From assembly GCA_965247455.1 (NCBI GenBank), contig CBDFHE010000015.1:1-64000 (forward strand): a DNA stretch of 64,000 bases. Reading direction: 5' to 3'. Positions 1-8,630 of this stretch are shown one piece after another. This stretch comes from JACZYA01 sp965247455 (GTDB lineage: Bacteria; Acidobacteriota; Terriglobia; Acidiferrales; 2-02-FULL-67-57). The notes beneath the pieces were generated by a model. That model saw only the letters and a list, made by a program, of their open reading frames with translations. It searched no databases and was not told the origin of the DNA. Every line of letters starts with the position of its first letter. Within the stretch, counting starts at the first letter, position 1. The translations under genes and the position numbers were made by a program.

Positions 1-213
1 GTAGCGGTAGATAGTAGTGAGACCGACCCGCGCAAGCTCCAGCAAAAGATGGTGGTTGCCTACGTGGACGAGGGTGTTACCATCAAGTATCTCGACCGGA
101 TCGGCAACCAGTGGGTCCTCACAGCTGAAAACAAAGCCTACCGCCAGCAGCCGCTCGGACGCGACGATCGCATCGTCGGTCGTGTGGCTTGGTGGTACGG
201 CCACCAGGAGTAG
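1..213 (+). CDS. S24/LexA-like repressor, C-terminal peptidase part (5' truncated)
   Basis: This is the 3' end of a gene running in from the left edge, read in frame 1 to TAG at 211-213. The visible 70 residues resemble the C-terminal self-cleavage domain of S24/LexA repressors: KMVVAYVDEGVTIKYLDRIG carries the VVAxVD...TIK segment whose Lys is the expected catalytic base, followed by LTAENKAYR and a terminal RIVGRVAWWY. The Ser-containing half and the DNA-binding domain lie outside the window. Such proteins are SOS or phage-type repressors that inactivate themselves by autocleavage. It could be a chromosomal LexA paralogue or a prophage repressor; the missing N-terminus would decide. It ends 3 bp before the next gene. 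Confidence 0.75.
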   Translation, partial: VAVDSSETDPRKLQQKMVVAYVDEGVTIKYLDRIGNQWVLTAENKAYRQQPLGRDDRIVGRVAWWYGHQE

Positions 214-216
214 GCC

Positions 217-717
217 ATGAAACCAGAACCCGGCGCTGACGAATCGAAAGATAAAGACTTTACTCTAATTGTCTCCCTTGCTTTAGCCACAGCTTTGATT
301 GGCGTGGTATTCATTTTACTAAGCCTAGGAGATAGTGGCAAAAGCGGTGGAACGTCGTCTCCACCAGTCAGCACTAGACACGTCGGCTCTATTTCACATC
401 TGATTGGTCCTCCGGAGAAATATATTGTTGTGGGCGTCAACGAACAGGCTCTCGATGAATTCCGAGACGCGGTTGTAGCTAACGACGAACACGGGAAGCT
501 AGAGCTAGCTTTTCAGGGGAGCGTCTTTTTGGTTCCTGGAAGGACCCGCGTGCGCATCCTGAAGCGTAAATTTACAATGGTCCGCATTCGAATCTTGGCC
601 GGTCGTTATTCTGGTCAGGCCGGTTGGGTGTCAAAAACAGCAGTTAGACTGACACGTTCGTGGGTTCGTGGGTCAGTTCGCAGGTCAGCGTTCGCAGGTT
701 GCGGCGTAACTTGCTGA
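217..717 (+). CDS. Hypothetical membrane-anchored protein with SH3-like tail
   Basis: A 166-residue protein whose ATG follows the upstream stop after 3 bp, suggesting co-transcription. After a charged N-terminus there is one hydrophobic segment (about residues 16-36, LIVSLALATALIGVVFILLSL), so it is probably membrane anchored with the rest outside. Residues about 105-150 (GSVFLVPGRTRVRIL...RYSGQAGWVSK) have the look of an SH3-like barrel ending in a G-x-GWV strand. The base composition is visibly AT-richer than the surrounding genes, which together with the S24 repressor fragment hints at acquired DNA. The C-terminal tail is encoded by short tandem repeats around 655-705 and may be poorly conserved. 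I recognise no family with confidence. Confidence 0.55.
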   Translation: MKPEPGADESKDKDFTLIVSLALATALIGVVFILLSLGDSGKSGGTSSPPVSTRHVGSISHLIGPPEKYIVVGVNEQALDEFRDAVVANDEHGKLELAFQGSVFLVPGRTRVRILKRKFTMVRIRILAGRYSGQAGWVSKTAVRLTRSWVRGSVRRSAFAGCGVTC

Positions 718-894
718 AAAATAACAACCGCCCATTCTAGGTTCCCACCTTCTCGGACACAGAGCGCGTCACTCCCAATTCCCTTAATCCCCCTGTAACC
801 CTAACAAAAATAAAAACCTACCTCCATTTACCACCATCCGCCGCCAGCTGCCACCAAACGTGAACCCTAACAGTGGCTGGCGAGGCTCTGCGGT

Positions 895-1842
895 TTGTTA
901 CAATGGTTGGCTGTGACTGACCTGTTGCGCAAGGCATTGAATGGGTTGCGGGCGCTGGCGGAAGACCGCCGCCGGGGCGCGGCGGAGATCGCCGACCGGG
1001 CGGCCGCCCTGCTGGAACGCTATCTGGAACGGGTGCAGTCCGACGACCCGCGCCTGTCCTACGCGCTGGCCGAGTTGGCCGAGGCCACCCTGCAGGTGCA
1101 GCCTTCCATGGCGCCGCTGGTCAACTTGGCCAACCGCTTGCAGCTGGCGGCTGAGGGGGAACGCTCCCCGGTGCGCCAGATGCGGGCCGAGTTGGAAAAG
1201 TTCCGCCGTCACCAGCAGCAGGCCAGCGAAAAGATCGCCCGGCTGTTTGCCGCGCGCCTGCCGCGGCGGGCGACGGTGATGACCTACACCTACAGCTCCA
1301 CCGTGCTGGCGGCGCTGCTGGCCGGTCGGCGGCGCATCAGTCGGATCATTGTCTCGGAAGCCCGCCCGCTGCTGGAAGGGCGCACAGTGGCCAAGCAGTT
1401 GGCGGAGGCCGGCCTGCCGGTGACGCTGGTGGTGGACGCGGCTCTGGGCGAGCACGTGCGCGCCGCCGATGTAGTGGTGGTGGGCGCCGATGCGGTGTTC
1501 GAGGGGACCTACTTCAACAAGCTGGGCACGCGCATTCTGCAAGAGCAGGCGCGGGCGGTGCGCAAGCCGTTCTACGTGCTGGCCGACACCGCCAAATTCG
1601 TGCCGCCCGCGCTGGCGTCGTGGATGCGGGTGGAGGACAAGCCCACGGCGGAGGTTTGGAAGGAAGCGCCGCGCGAGGTTACGGTGGTGAACCGCTACTT
1701 TGAGGTGATTCAGTTGGAGCGCTTCGTCACCCTGCTGTGCGAGCGGGGCATGATGCCGATGGGGCGGTTGCGCGCCTGGGTGGAACACATGCCGGTTGCC
1801 CGGCGCTGGCAGGAGAATCCCTCGGCAGGAGGAAGTTGGTGA
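895..1842 (+). CDS. eIF2B alpha/beta/delta-like sugar-phosphate isomerase family protein
   Basis: A 315-residue protein of the IF-2B family, which includes eIF2B subunits, methylthioribose-1-phosphate isomerase and ribose-1,5-bisphosphate isomerase. An all-helical N-terminal half is followed by the conserved Rossmann-like half: TYTYSSTVLAAL (about 130), IIVSEARPLLEGR, ADVVVVGADAVF and NKLGTRILQEQARAVRKPFYVLADTAKF. The Asp in GADAVF corresponds to the family's active-site Asp. Substrate cannot be assigned. The start is uncertain: TTG at 895, TTG at 907 or GTG at 913 are all in frame. The stop overlaps the GTG start of galU in a GTGA arrangement, implying translational coupling and perhaps a joint role in sugar-phosphate metabolism. 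Confidence 0.8.
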   Translation: MLQWLAVTDLLRKALNGLRALAEDRRRGAAEIADRAAALLERYLERVQSDDPRLSYALAELAEATLQVQPSMAPLVNLANRLQLAAEGERSPVRQMRAELEKFRRHQQQASEKIARLFAARLPRRATVMTYTYSSTVLAALLAGRRRISRIIVSEARPLLEGRTVAKQLAEAGLPVTLVVDAALGEHVRAADVVVVGADAVFEGTYFNKLGTRILQEQARAVRKPFYVLADTAKFVPPALASWMRVEDKPTAEVWKEAPREVTVVNRYFEVIQLERFVTLLCERGMMPMGRLRAWVEHMPVARRWQENPSAGGSW

Positions 1843-2756
1843 GCACGAACAAGAAGGTACGCAAGGCGGTGCTGCCGGTGGCAGGGCTGGGGACGCGCTT
1901 CCTGCCCGCCACCAAGGCGCAGCCGAAAGAGATGCTGCCGGTGGTGGACAAGCCGCTGATTCAGTACGCGGTGGAAGAAGCGGTGGCGAGCGGCATCGAG
2001 GACATCATCCTGGTCACCAGCCACGGCAAGGATTCGATTGAAGAGCACTTCGACGCCGACCACGACCTGGTCAGCCTGCTCGAAGGCCGCGGCAAGCAGG
2101 ACGAGGCGGCGCTGGTGCGGCGGACGGGTGAGCTGGCGAAGGTGTTTTCCGTCCGGCAGAAAGAGCCGCTGGGACTGGGCCACGCGGTCGGTTGCGCGCG
2201 CGATGCGGTGGGCGACGAGCCCTTCGCGGTCATCCTGCCCGACGACGTGATTGACTCGCCTTTGCCCTGCACCCAACAACTGTTGGAGGTGCACGCCGCG
2301 TACGGCGGCTGCATCATCGCCACCGAGGAAGTCCACGGCTCGGCTATTGAGCGCTACGGCGTGATGGCGGTCGAGCCCTTCAGGGCGAGCCTTCAGGGCG
2401 AGCCCGCCGGCGACTCCCGTTGGGCGGGGCGGCTGCATCGCGTGACCGACATGGTGGAGAAACCCAAGGCCAGCGAGGCGCCTTCGCCCTACGTCGTCAT
2501 CGGGCGCTACATCCTGGAGCCGGAAATCTTCGACCTGATCGACAGCACCAAGCCCGGCCGCGGGGGAGAAATTCAGTTGACCGACGCCCTGCTGGCCTTC
2601 GCCCGACAGAAGGCGGTCTATGCGTTTGCGTTCGAGGGCCGCCACAACGACGCCGGCAATAAGCTCGGCTTCCTGCGCGCCACCGTCCACTACGCCCTCA
2701 AACACCCCGAGCTCGGCCCGCCCTTCCGCGACTATCTCAGGTCCCTCAAGCTGTAG
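1839..2756 (+). CDS. galU: UTP--glucose-1-phosphate uridylyltransferase
   Basis: Makes UDP-glucose from UTP and glucose-1-phosphate for envelope polysaccharides. The N-terminal signature AGLGTRFLPATKAQPKEMLPV gives the nucleotide-binding loop and catalytic Lys, followed by PLIQYAVEEA, ILPDDVI and the C-terminal GRYILEPEIFDLI and GGEIQLTDALL blocks. Length (305 aa) is normal. GTG at 1839 is chosen because AGGAGGA lies at 1827-1833 and the frame upstream is not conserved; it overlaps the eIF2B-like stop by 4 bp. A tandem duplication of about 13 bp (CTTCAGGGCGAGC twice, 2379-2406) has added residues to the loop FRASLQGEPAGDSRWAG, a place where family members have a short linker. Confidence 0.95.
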   Translation: MSTNKKVRKAVLPVAGLGTRFLPATKAQPKEMLPVVDKPLIQYAVEEAVASGIEDIILVTSHGKDSIEEHFDADHDLVSLLEGRGKQDEAALVRRTGELAKVFSVRQKEPLGLGHAVGCARDAVGDEPFAVILPDDVIDSPLPCTQQLLEVHAAYGGCIIATEEVHGSAIERYGVMAVEPFRASLQGEPAGDSRWAGRLHRVTDMVEKPKASEAPSPYVVIGRYILEPEIFDLIDSTKPGRGGEIQLTDALLAFARQKAVYAFAFEGRHNDAGNKLGFLRATVHYALKHPELGPPFRDYLRSLKL

Positions 2757-2793
2757 CGCATCAGCGCCGAAGTCTCCTTAAAGAGAGGTAAGC

Positions 2794-3627
2794 GTGCGTT
2801 TGATGAGGAGAGTTCGACTGCTGCCGCTGGTTGTGGTGGTGGTGTTGGTCGAGGGGTCCGTTCCGGCGGCGCCAATGGACCGAGGAAGCGCGCTCGACCT
2901 TCAGTTGGTGCGGGAGTTGCGCGCCACCTTCCCGCGCCTGAAGGCATTGCTGGCGGCGGACCAGCCCGACCAGGAACAGGTGCGCGCCACTCTGATGCGG
3001 CTGCTGGATAGCATCCCTGATTCGCCGTCCGAGCGCCAGCCGGTGCTGCTGCTGGCGGCCGACCGCCTGGCAGCGGGGCTGTGGGTGGGCTGGCAGCCCG
3101 CGTCAAGCTGGAAGCCGCAGCGCAAGCGGCTGCCCGGCTACCAGTTGACCTACGAGTGGGTCCCGCGCCAGGCACGCTGGGCCTACATGCGCGACTTGCA
3201 GCGGCGCGTGTGGGAGAACTACGCCGACACGGAGTGGGGCGAGCTTACTTTCGTCCTGCTCACCAACCAGGGCTGGGACACCAGCTCGACCTGCGCCAAC
3301 GGCCGCGACCAGTTCCGCGAGGTCATCCAACGCGGAGAGGAGTTTCTGGCCGCGCGCCCGGAGAGTCCCCACCGGATGGAAGTGGTGTTTGCGCTGGCGC
3401 AGGCGTACGAGACCTGGTTCTCCCTCAGCCAGGCGTCCGGTTCCGAGGGCGGCCCCTCCTACCGGGAAGGCGCCGACGAGGCGCGCGCAAAAGCGGTGGC
3501 GTACTACAACCAGGTTGTGCAGGCGGCGCCCAAGAGCGAGCAAGCCGCCTACGTGCAGCAGCGGCTCTCGCGGCTCAAGCTGAGCCTCGACACCAACCAG
3601 CGCCGCTTCTATTGCGTTTACAACTGA
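2794..3627 (+). CDS. Secreted protein with TPR-like C-terminus
   Basis: A 277-residue protein starting at GTG after a purine-rich stretch (AGAGAGG). Residues 1-26 (basic RLMRRVR, then a Leu/Val core and AAP) form a signal peptide, so the protein is probably periplasmic. The rest is soluble and mainly helical. Residues about 170-265 look like two or three helix pairs of TPR type (AFREVIQRGEEFLAARPESPHRMEVVFALAQAYETW; AVAYYNQVVQAAPKSEQAAYVQQRLSRLK). The central part, with WVPRQARWAYMRDLQRRVW, is not recognised. It follows galU by 37 bp and may share its transcript. Function unknown; TPR-like repeats suggest a protein-interaction or envelope-assembly role. Confidence 0.7.
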   Translation: MRLMRRVRLLPLVVVVVLVEGSVPAAPMDRGSALDLQLVRELRATFPRLKALLAADQPDQEQVRATLMRLLDSIPDSPSERQPVLLLAADRLAAGLWVGWQPASSWKPQRKRLPGYQLTYEWVPRQARWAYMRDLQRRVWENYADTEWGELTFVLLTNQGWDTSSTCANGRDQFREVIQRGEEFLAARPESPHRMEVVFALAQAYETWFSLSQASGSEGGPSYREGADEARAKAVAYYNQVVQAAPKSEQAAYVQQRLSRLKLSLDTNQRRFYCVYN

Positions 3628-3699
3628 GGTGTCCGGCAGATTCTTAGCGGGGCGAGGCTTGCTCAGCCTGAAATTGAAAATGCGATGCTTGGAGGGGCG

Positions 3700-4029
3700 T
3701 TAGTCGGAGGTTTTGGACCCGGGGGTGGATTCCTTGGATCCCGTTTTCGTTTCGCTCTTGCCGCTGTCTTTCGTTCCGCTGTCCTTGGCGGCGCTGTCTT
3801 TGGTGCCCTTGTCGGGCTTGCCCTCGTTTTTTCCCTCCGAGGGGGCGGGCTTGCGAGCGTAGTCGGTGACGTACCAGCCGCTGCCCTTGAACTGAATGGC
3901 GGGGGCGGAGAGCTGGCGCTCGGCCGTCTCCCCGCAACTGGGGCAGGCGGTCTGGGGCGGGTCGGAGAACTTCTGGATCAGCTCGAACCGCTTCCCGCAG
4001 CTTGTGCACTGGTATTCGTAGAGCGGCAT
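3700..4029 (-). CDS. FmdB-family zinc-ribbon protein
   Basis: A 109-residue protein beginning MPLYEYQCTSCGKRFE, the hallmark of the FmdB/CxxC-CxxC-SSSS family. The four Cys (CTSC at about 8-11 and CPSC at about 31-34) form a zinc ribbon, followed by KGSGWYVTDY, another conserved family block. The C-terminal 45 residues are a low-complexity, Lys/Asp/Ser/Gly-rich tail (TKDSAAKDSGTKDSGKSETK), probably disordered. ATG at 4029 is preferred because the conserved N-terminus begins there. The family's role is poorly known; FmdB was named as a putative regulator of amidase genes. It stands alone on the minus strand between two plus-strand operons. Confidence 0.88.
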   Translation of the reverse strand: MPLYEYQCTSCGKRFELIQKFSDPPQTACPSCGETAERQLSAPAIQFKGSGWYVTDYARKPAPSEGKNEGKPDKGTKDSAAKDSGTKDSGKSETKTGSKESTPGSKTSD

Positions 4030-4436
4030 AGAAAAGGATCCTGCGCCCAAAGCAAAAGAAAGATTCTAGCGCTCGCCGGTTGAGAGCGTCAAGCAAACCG
4101 CTGCAGCGGTAGTCGGTCAAAACCGTGTTGCTACAATGCTGCATCCTTAGCCATGTCCAGCCCAGCGGCCCCCGCCGCTGGGTTCCGGTGGAGGGCCACC
4201 GGGGTGGACGCGGACAGAGCCCACCACCGGCAGACAGCAATGTTTCTGCCCAGCCAGCAAAAAGGAAAAATTCAGTGGCGCAGGCATTCCTGCCTGCGGT
4301 GGCAGGGCAAGCCGCTGTTGGTGGGAGAAACTCTGCACCTCTTCCGGACACCCATGTTTCGGAGGAGGGAGGAAAGAGCTGCGCGGTCGGCGCGCCGGTG
4401 TGCTAGACTTTTGGCAGCCTTGCCTGTGGGGGAGCG
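4030..4436. repeat. Gap with palindromic intergenic repeats upstream of rsmI
   Basis: About 400 bp without a supported gene. It contains CAGCCCAGCGG-CCCC-CCGCTGGG near 4160-4185 (the 'GCCCAGCGG...CCGCTGGG' family), an AGTGGCGCAGGCATTCCTGCCTGC unit near 4272-4295, and the GCACCTCTTCCGGAC motif near 4337-4352. All three motifs recur elsewhere in the window. The rsmI promoter presumably lies here but I cannot pick it out. Confidence 0.6.
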
Positions 4437-5333
4437 ATGGTGACCCAAGCGGAACCTTACCCAGCGCCCCGGCGCAACGCCGCGGGCGGCTGCCTCTATC
4501 TAGTAGCGACGCCTATCGGTAACCTGGAAGACATCACCCTGCGGGCGCTGCGGGTGCTGAAAGAAGTTGACCTGATCGCCTGCGAAGACACGCGCCGGAC
4601 CTCCAAGCTCCTCAACCATTACGACATCCACAAGCGGGAGAAGAGCTACCACCAGCACAACGAGATGGTGCGCGCGGCCGAGCTGGTGCTGGAGATGGAG
4701 CAGGGGGCGCAGGTGGCACTGGTGAGCGACGCCGGGCTGCCGGGGGTGTCCGACCCCGGGCATCACTTGGTGTCGCTGGCGATTCGCCACGGGATTCCGG
4801 TGGTGCCGGTGCCGGGGCCGACGGCTTTTTCGGCCGCGCTCAGCGCTTCCGGGCTGGCTACGGACAACTTCCACTTTGTCGGCTTCCTGCCCGCCACCCG
4901 CACGCGGCGGCGCAAAGCTCTGAAGGCGGTGGCCGAGGCGGCGGGCACGCTGATCTTCTACGAAGCGCCGCACCGCATCACGGAGTCGCTGGCCGACCTG
5001 GCGGCGCTGCTGGGCGACCGGCCGGCGGTGCTGGCGCGCGAAGTGACCAAGGTGCACGAGGAATTCCTGCGCGGCCGCCTGCCGCAACTGGCGGCCACGG
5101 TGAAGAAGCGCACGCTCAAGGGCGAGATCACGGTGCTGGTGGGTCCGCCCGACGAGCTGACCCGCAAGCAACCGCGCAAGCGCGAGGTCTCAATCCGCCG
5201 GCAGGTCGAGCGCGTACAGAAACAAAAAACGCTCGACCTCAAGGGCGCGCTCAAGCAGGTCGCGCGCGAACTGGGCCTTTCCCGCAGCGAAGCCTACCGC
5301 CGCCTGCAAGAAGAAAAAGCCCTGGAAGAGTAG
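4437..5333 (+). CDS. rsmI: 16S rRNA (cytidine1402-2'-O)-methyltransferase
   Basis: SAM-dependent tetrapyrrole-methylase-fold enzyme that 2'-O-methylates C1402 of 16S rRNA in the decoding centre. Signature blocks are all present: LYLVATPIGNLEDITLRAL (about 22-40), LIACEDTRRTSKLL, VSDAGLPGVSDPGHHLV, VPGPTAFSAALSASG and FVGFLPA, then IFYEAPHRI and the REVTKVHEEFLRG segment. The C-terminal RsmI-type helical extension (VSIRRQVERVQKQKTLDLKGALKQVARELGLSRSEAYRRLQ) is complete. At 298 aa it is slightly longer than usual because of a roughly 18-residue N-terminal lead. ATG at 4437 follows GGGGGAG. Confidence 0.95.
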   Translation: MVTQAEPYPAPRRNAAGGCLYLVATPIGNLEDITLRALRVLKEVDLIACEDTRRTSKLLNHYDIHKREKSYHQHNEMVRAAELVLEMEQGAQVALVSDAGLPGVSDPGHHLVSLAIRHGIPVVPVPGPTAFSAALSASGLATDNFHFVGFLPATRTRRRKALKAVAEAAGTLIFYEAPHRITESLADLAALLGDRPAVLAREVTKVHEEFLRGRLPQLAATVKKRTLKGEITVLVGPPDELTRKQPRKREVSIRRQVERVQKQKTLDLKGALKQVARELGLSRSEAYRRLQEEKALEE

Positions 5334-5616
5334 AGTTCTCCTCTCCGTTCAGTGGCGCAGTCATTCCTGCCTGCCTGCGGTAGGCAGGTCTGCGGCAGAC
5401 TGCTTCACGGCGGACAGGAATGTCCGCCCCACCGTCGGGTGCTCTTAGCTTTCCTTCTTCAGTGGCGCAGACATTCGTGTCTGCGTGGGGAAATTCCTGG
5501 CTGCGCGTGGCGGGCAGACAAGAATGCCTGCCTACCGCAGGCAGGTCTGCCCCACCAATTTTTGTAAGGGAAGAAAGGTCGACGAAGCCCGTACGGGCTT
5601 CGCCGCTACTTGGTTA
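5334..5616. repeat. Repeat-filled gap between convergent rsmI and PilZ gene
   Basis: Contains two AGTGGCGCAG(T/A)CATTC units (about 5351 and 5460), a CTGCCTGCGGTAGGCAGGT palindrome near 5380, a second in the other orientation near 5530, and GACGAAGCCC-GTAC-GGGCTTCGCCGCTAC near 5580-5608. The last hairpin sits between two convergent genes and could act as a bidirectional terminator, though it lacks a clear U-tract. Confidence 0.6.
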
Positions 5617-5961
5617 CTAGGTGGATTCGGGCATGTAGGTGCGCAGACGGGGGCCGGTGAAGCGGACACCGATCTCCCACTCGCCTTCCTTGGTGGAAGT
5701 GATGCGGCGGACTTCGCCGGTGGTTTCAAAGTTGGCCTGCGCGCCGCGCCGGCGTGGGATGGTCAGCTTCAACTCCTGGCCCGGCACCAGCTCGCGGGCG
5801 GTGAGGAAGCTGGCGCCATCGCGGCTGAGGTTGTAACTCTGGGTAGTGTCATCGAACGGCTCGCCGTGCTTGTCCTGTCCACGAACCACCAGCGCAAGTG
5901 AGACCTCGATGCGGTGGCTGGTGCGCCGCTCGGCCGCCTCAATGTTTTTGTCCTTGGCCAT
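5617..5961 (-). CDS. PilZ-domain protein
   Basis: A 114-residue single-domain protein with the c-di-GMP-binding signature of PilZ: an RRTSHR motif (about residues 12-17, RxxxR) near the N-terminus and NLSRDG (about 44-49, [D/N]xSxxG) followed by beta strands ending in GVRFTGPRLR. Such proteins report second-messenger levels to motility, adhesion or exopolysaccharide machinery. It starts 8 bp after the dusB stop and is therefore probably the second gene of a dusB-PilZ transcript. A second, broken PilZ locus is found at 37045-37667. Confidence 0.85.
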   Translation of the reverse strand: MAKDKNIEAAERRTSHRIEVSLALVVRGQDKHGEPFDDTTQSYNLSRDGASFLTARELVPGQELKLTIPRRRGAQANFETTGEVRRITSTKEGEWEIGVRFTGPRLRTYMPEST

Positions 5962-5969
5962 TGCGCTCC

Positions 5970-7007
<1,038 letters not shown>

Positions 7008-7235
7008 AGAAAACTCCACCGCCAAAACCCCACCTATTCTGCCCGATTCGGGTCGCTCACCGCAAACGCTACGGCGGCGCTTGACCGGTCGGCAGGCAGG
7101 GCGAAGCCGACGAAGAATCTGCTTTCTCCACGCCGAGATTCTTCGGCCGTACGGCCTCAGAATGACAGGGAGGCGAGGTGGACGAGGGTCGTGCTGGCGG
7201 CAGATAGTGCATGAAAGACTGGGCGAAATTTCTGC

Positions 7236-7285
7236 TTGACAAGGGAAACGGGGCGGCTATACTTAACCATATGGTTAAGTATAGC
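7236..7285 (+). promoter_or_regulatory. ArsR-gene promoter with 30-bp palindromic operator over the start codon
   Basis: TTGACA at 7236-7241 and TATACT at 7258-7263 are separated by 16 bp, a near-consensus sigma-70 promoter. Overlapping the -10 box is a perfect 30-bp palindrome at 7256-7285, with 15-bp arms beginning GCTATACTTAACCAT and its complement. The centre of symmetry falls exactly before the ATG at 7271. Transcription should begin at about 7269-7271, so the mRNA would be leaderless, and no Shine-Dalgarno sequence is seen. The dyad is a natural operator for the dimeric ArsR product itself. Confidence 0.75.
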
Positions 7286-7720
7286 GAAGCTGCGCTGGAC
7301 GCCACCTTTTCGGCCCTGTCCGACCCCACGCGGCGGGCCATGCTGGCGCGGCTGGCGCGGGGCCCCTCGTCAGTGATGGGGCTGGCGGAGCCGTTCAACG
7401 TCTCGCTGCCGGCCATCTCCAAGCACCTGCGCGTGCTGGAGCGGGCCGGCCTGCTCCGGCAGAAAAAGGACGGGCGCGTGCGCCGCTGCCGCCTTGTCGC
7501 CCGACCCATGAAAGAAGCGGTTGATTGGATCGAGCGTTACCGGCGTTTCTGGGAGCAGCGGTTCGATGCGCTGGCAGAATATCTGGAGAAAACCAAACAA
7601 GAGGAGGACTCATCATGGCCGCAGAAGCCGCCAAGCAGGAACTCACGCTCCACCTCAAACGGAGGTTTGCGGCGCCGCGGGAGAAGGTCTTCCGGGCGTG
7701 GACCGACCCGGAAGCGCTGA
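7271..7720 (+). CDS. ArsR-family HTH repressor
   Basis: A 149-residue winged-helix repressor. Residues 1-100 are typical: VKYSEAALDATFSALSDPTRRAMLARLARG, then the recognition helix region NVSLPAISKHLRVLERAGLL and the wing KKDGRVRRCRL. No metal-binding Cys cluster (ELCVC type) is present, placing it with the ArsR regulators that partner SRPBCC/AHSA1 genes rather than metal sensors. ATG at 7271 sits in the centre of its presumed operator. The frame continues about 105 bp into the next gene (7615-7720), an unusually long overlap; the Arg/Ser-rich last 35 residues are probably just read-through of the neighbouring gene's frame. Confidence 0.9.
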   Translation: MVKYSEAALDATFSALSDPTRRAMLARLARGPSSVMGLAEPFNVSLPAISKHLRVLERAGLLRQKKDGRVRRCRLVARPMKEAVDWIERYRRFWEQRFDALAEYLEKTKQEEDSSWPQKPPSRNSRSTSNGGLRRRGRRSSGRGPTRKR

Positions 7721-8070
7721 AGCAGTGGTGGGGGCCTCCAGGATACGAGTCGCCTAACGCCAAGGTGGATCTGCGCGCGGGCGGCCGCTACCGCCTTGCC
7801 ATGCGGAAGCTTCCGGATGGAGAAGTGTTTTATCTCTCGGGGACGTACCGGGAGGTGCAGCCGCCGGTGCGACTGGTTTTCACCTGGGCATGGGAGAGCC
7901 CGGAGATGGACATGGGGGAAACCCTGGTGACGGTGGAATTTCTCGACCGAGGCGAGGAAACTGAAGTGGTGCTGACGCACGAACTGTTCCCCAATGCCGA
8001 AATCTGTGAGCAGCACAACCAGGGCTGGAACGGCTGCCTTGACCGGCTGACGCAGTTCTTATCCAGCTAG
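7615..8070 (+). CDS. SRPBCC/AHSA1-domain protein, copy 1
   Basis: A 151-residue START/Bet v1-like (AHSA1) protein: LKRRFAAPREKVFRAWTDPEALKQWWGPPGYE at the N-terminus, the strand pair DLRAGGRYRLAM, GTYREVQPPVRLVFTW, VTVEFLDRGEETEVVLTHELF and a C-terminal helix QGWNGCLDRLTQFL. The fold makes a hydrophobic ligand cavity; in ArsR-linked members the ligand is unknown. ATG follows GAGGAGGA at 7601-7608 and lies inside the end of the arsR frame, so the two are co-transcribed. Paralogues follow at 8129 and 11119 (broken). Confidence 0.9.
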   Translation: MAAEAAKQELTLHLKRRFAAPREKVFRAWTDPEALKQWWGPPGYESPNAKVDLRAGGRYRLAMRKLPDGEVFYLSGTYREVQPPVRLVFTWAWESPEMDMGETLVTVEFLDRGEETEVVLTHELFPNAEICEQHNQGWNGCLDRLTQFLSS

Positions 8071-8128
8071 AGCGGTGCGACGCGTTGGCACAGTACCTGG
8101 AGAGAACAAGGCAAGAGGGGGACTCACC
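8071..8128 (+). repeat. Remnant of duplicated arsR 3' end
   Basis: The stretch between the two SRPBCC genes (GCGGTGCGACGCGTTGGCACAG... to the RBS AAGAGGGGGA) aligns base for base with the end of arsR at about 7558-7614 (GCGGTTCGATGCGCTGGCAGAA...AAGAGGAGGA). It therefore records a tandem duplication unit that contained the arsR tail plus one SRPBCC gene. Confidence 0.75.
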
Positions 8129-8590
8129 TTGGCCGCCGAAGCCACCCAGCAGCAGTTCTCGCTTCAACTCAAGCGGAGGTTCGCGGCGCCGCGGGAGAAG
8201 GTCTTCCGGGCGTGGACCGACCCGCAAGCGCTGAAGCAGTGGTTTGGTCCGGTGGGCTACAAGGCGGATGTGCTGGAGATGGACTTGCGCGCGGGCGGCC
8301 GCTATCGCATCGGATTCCGCCGGAACTCAGAGAGCGAAACTGAGTCGCATGTATCGGGCGAGTTTCTGGACGTCGTTCCGCTCGAACGCCTTCGTTACAC
8401 CTGGGTCTGGGAAGAGCAAGAAGGCTTTCCCGACACGGTGGTATCAGTGGAGTTCCTCGACCGCGGAGAGGAAACCGAAGTAAGGCTGACGCACGAACGC
8501 TTCCCCACCGTTGAAGAGTGCGACCGCCACCGCGAAGGCTGGACCAGCACGCTCGGCAAGCTCACCCAACACTTGGGGGCAAACCGCTGA
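8129..8590 (+). CDS. SRPBCC/AHSA1-domain protein, copy 2
   Basis: A 153-residue paralogue of the preceding gene, sharing LKRRFAAPREKVFRAWTDPQALKQWFGPVGY and EFLDRGEETEVRLTHERFP, but divergent in the middle (LEMDLRAGGRYRIGFRRNSESETESHVSGEF). I take the TTG at 8129 as start: it corresponds exactly to the ATG of copy 1, is preceded by AGAGGGGGA, and begins LAAEATQQQ against MAAEAAKQE. The GTG/ATG to TTG change should lower translation compared with copy 1. The two have separated enough to have different cavities, so this is not a very recent duplication. Confidence 0.85.
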   Translation: MAAEATQQQFSLQLKRRFAAPREKVFRAWTDPQALKQWFGPVGYKADVLEMDLRAGGRYRIGFRRNSESETESHVSGEFLDVVPLERLRYTWVWEEQEGFPDTVVSVEFLDRGEETEVRLTHERFPTVEECDRHREGWTSTLGKLTQHLGANR

Positions 8591-8630
8591 ACCGGTTACA
8601 CACAACGAGAAACAGAGGCATGGACTGACC

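Noticed and set aside
5352..5620. Short plus-strand frames of about 70 codons over the rsmI-PilZ gap
   Set aside because: Their sequence is entirely that of the AGTGGCGCAG and GCAGGCAG repeats.
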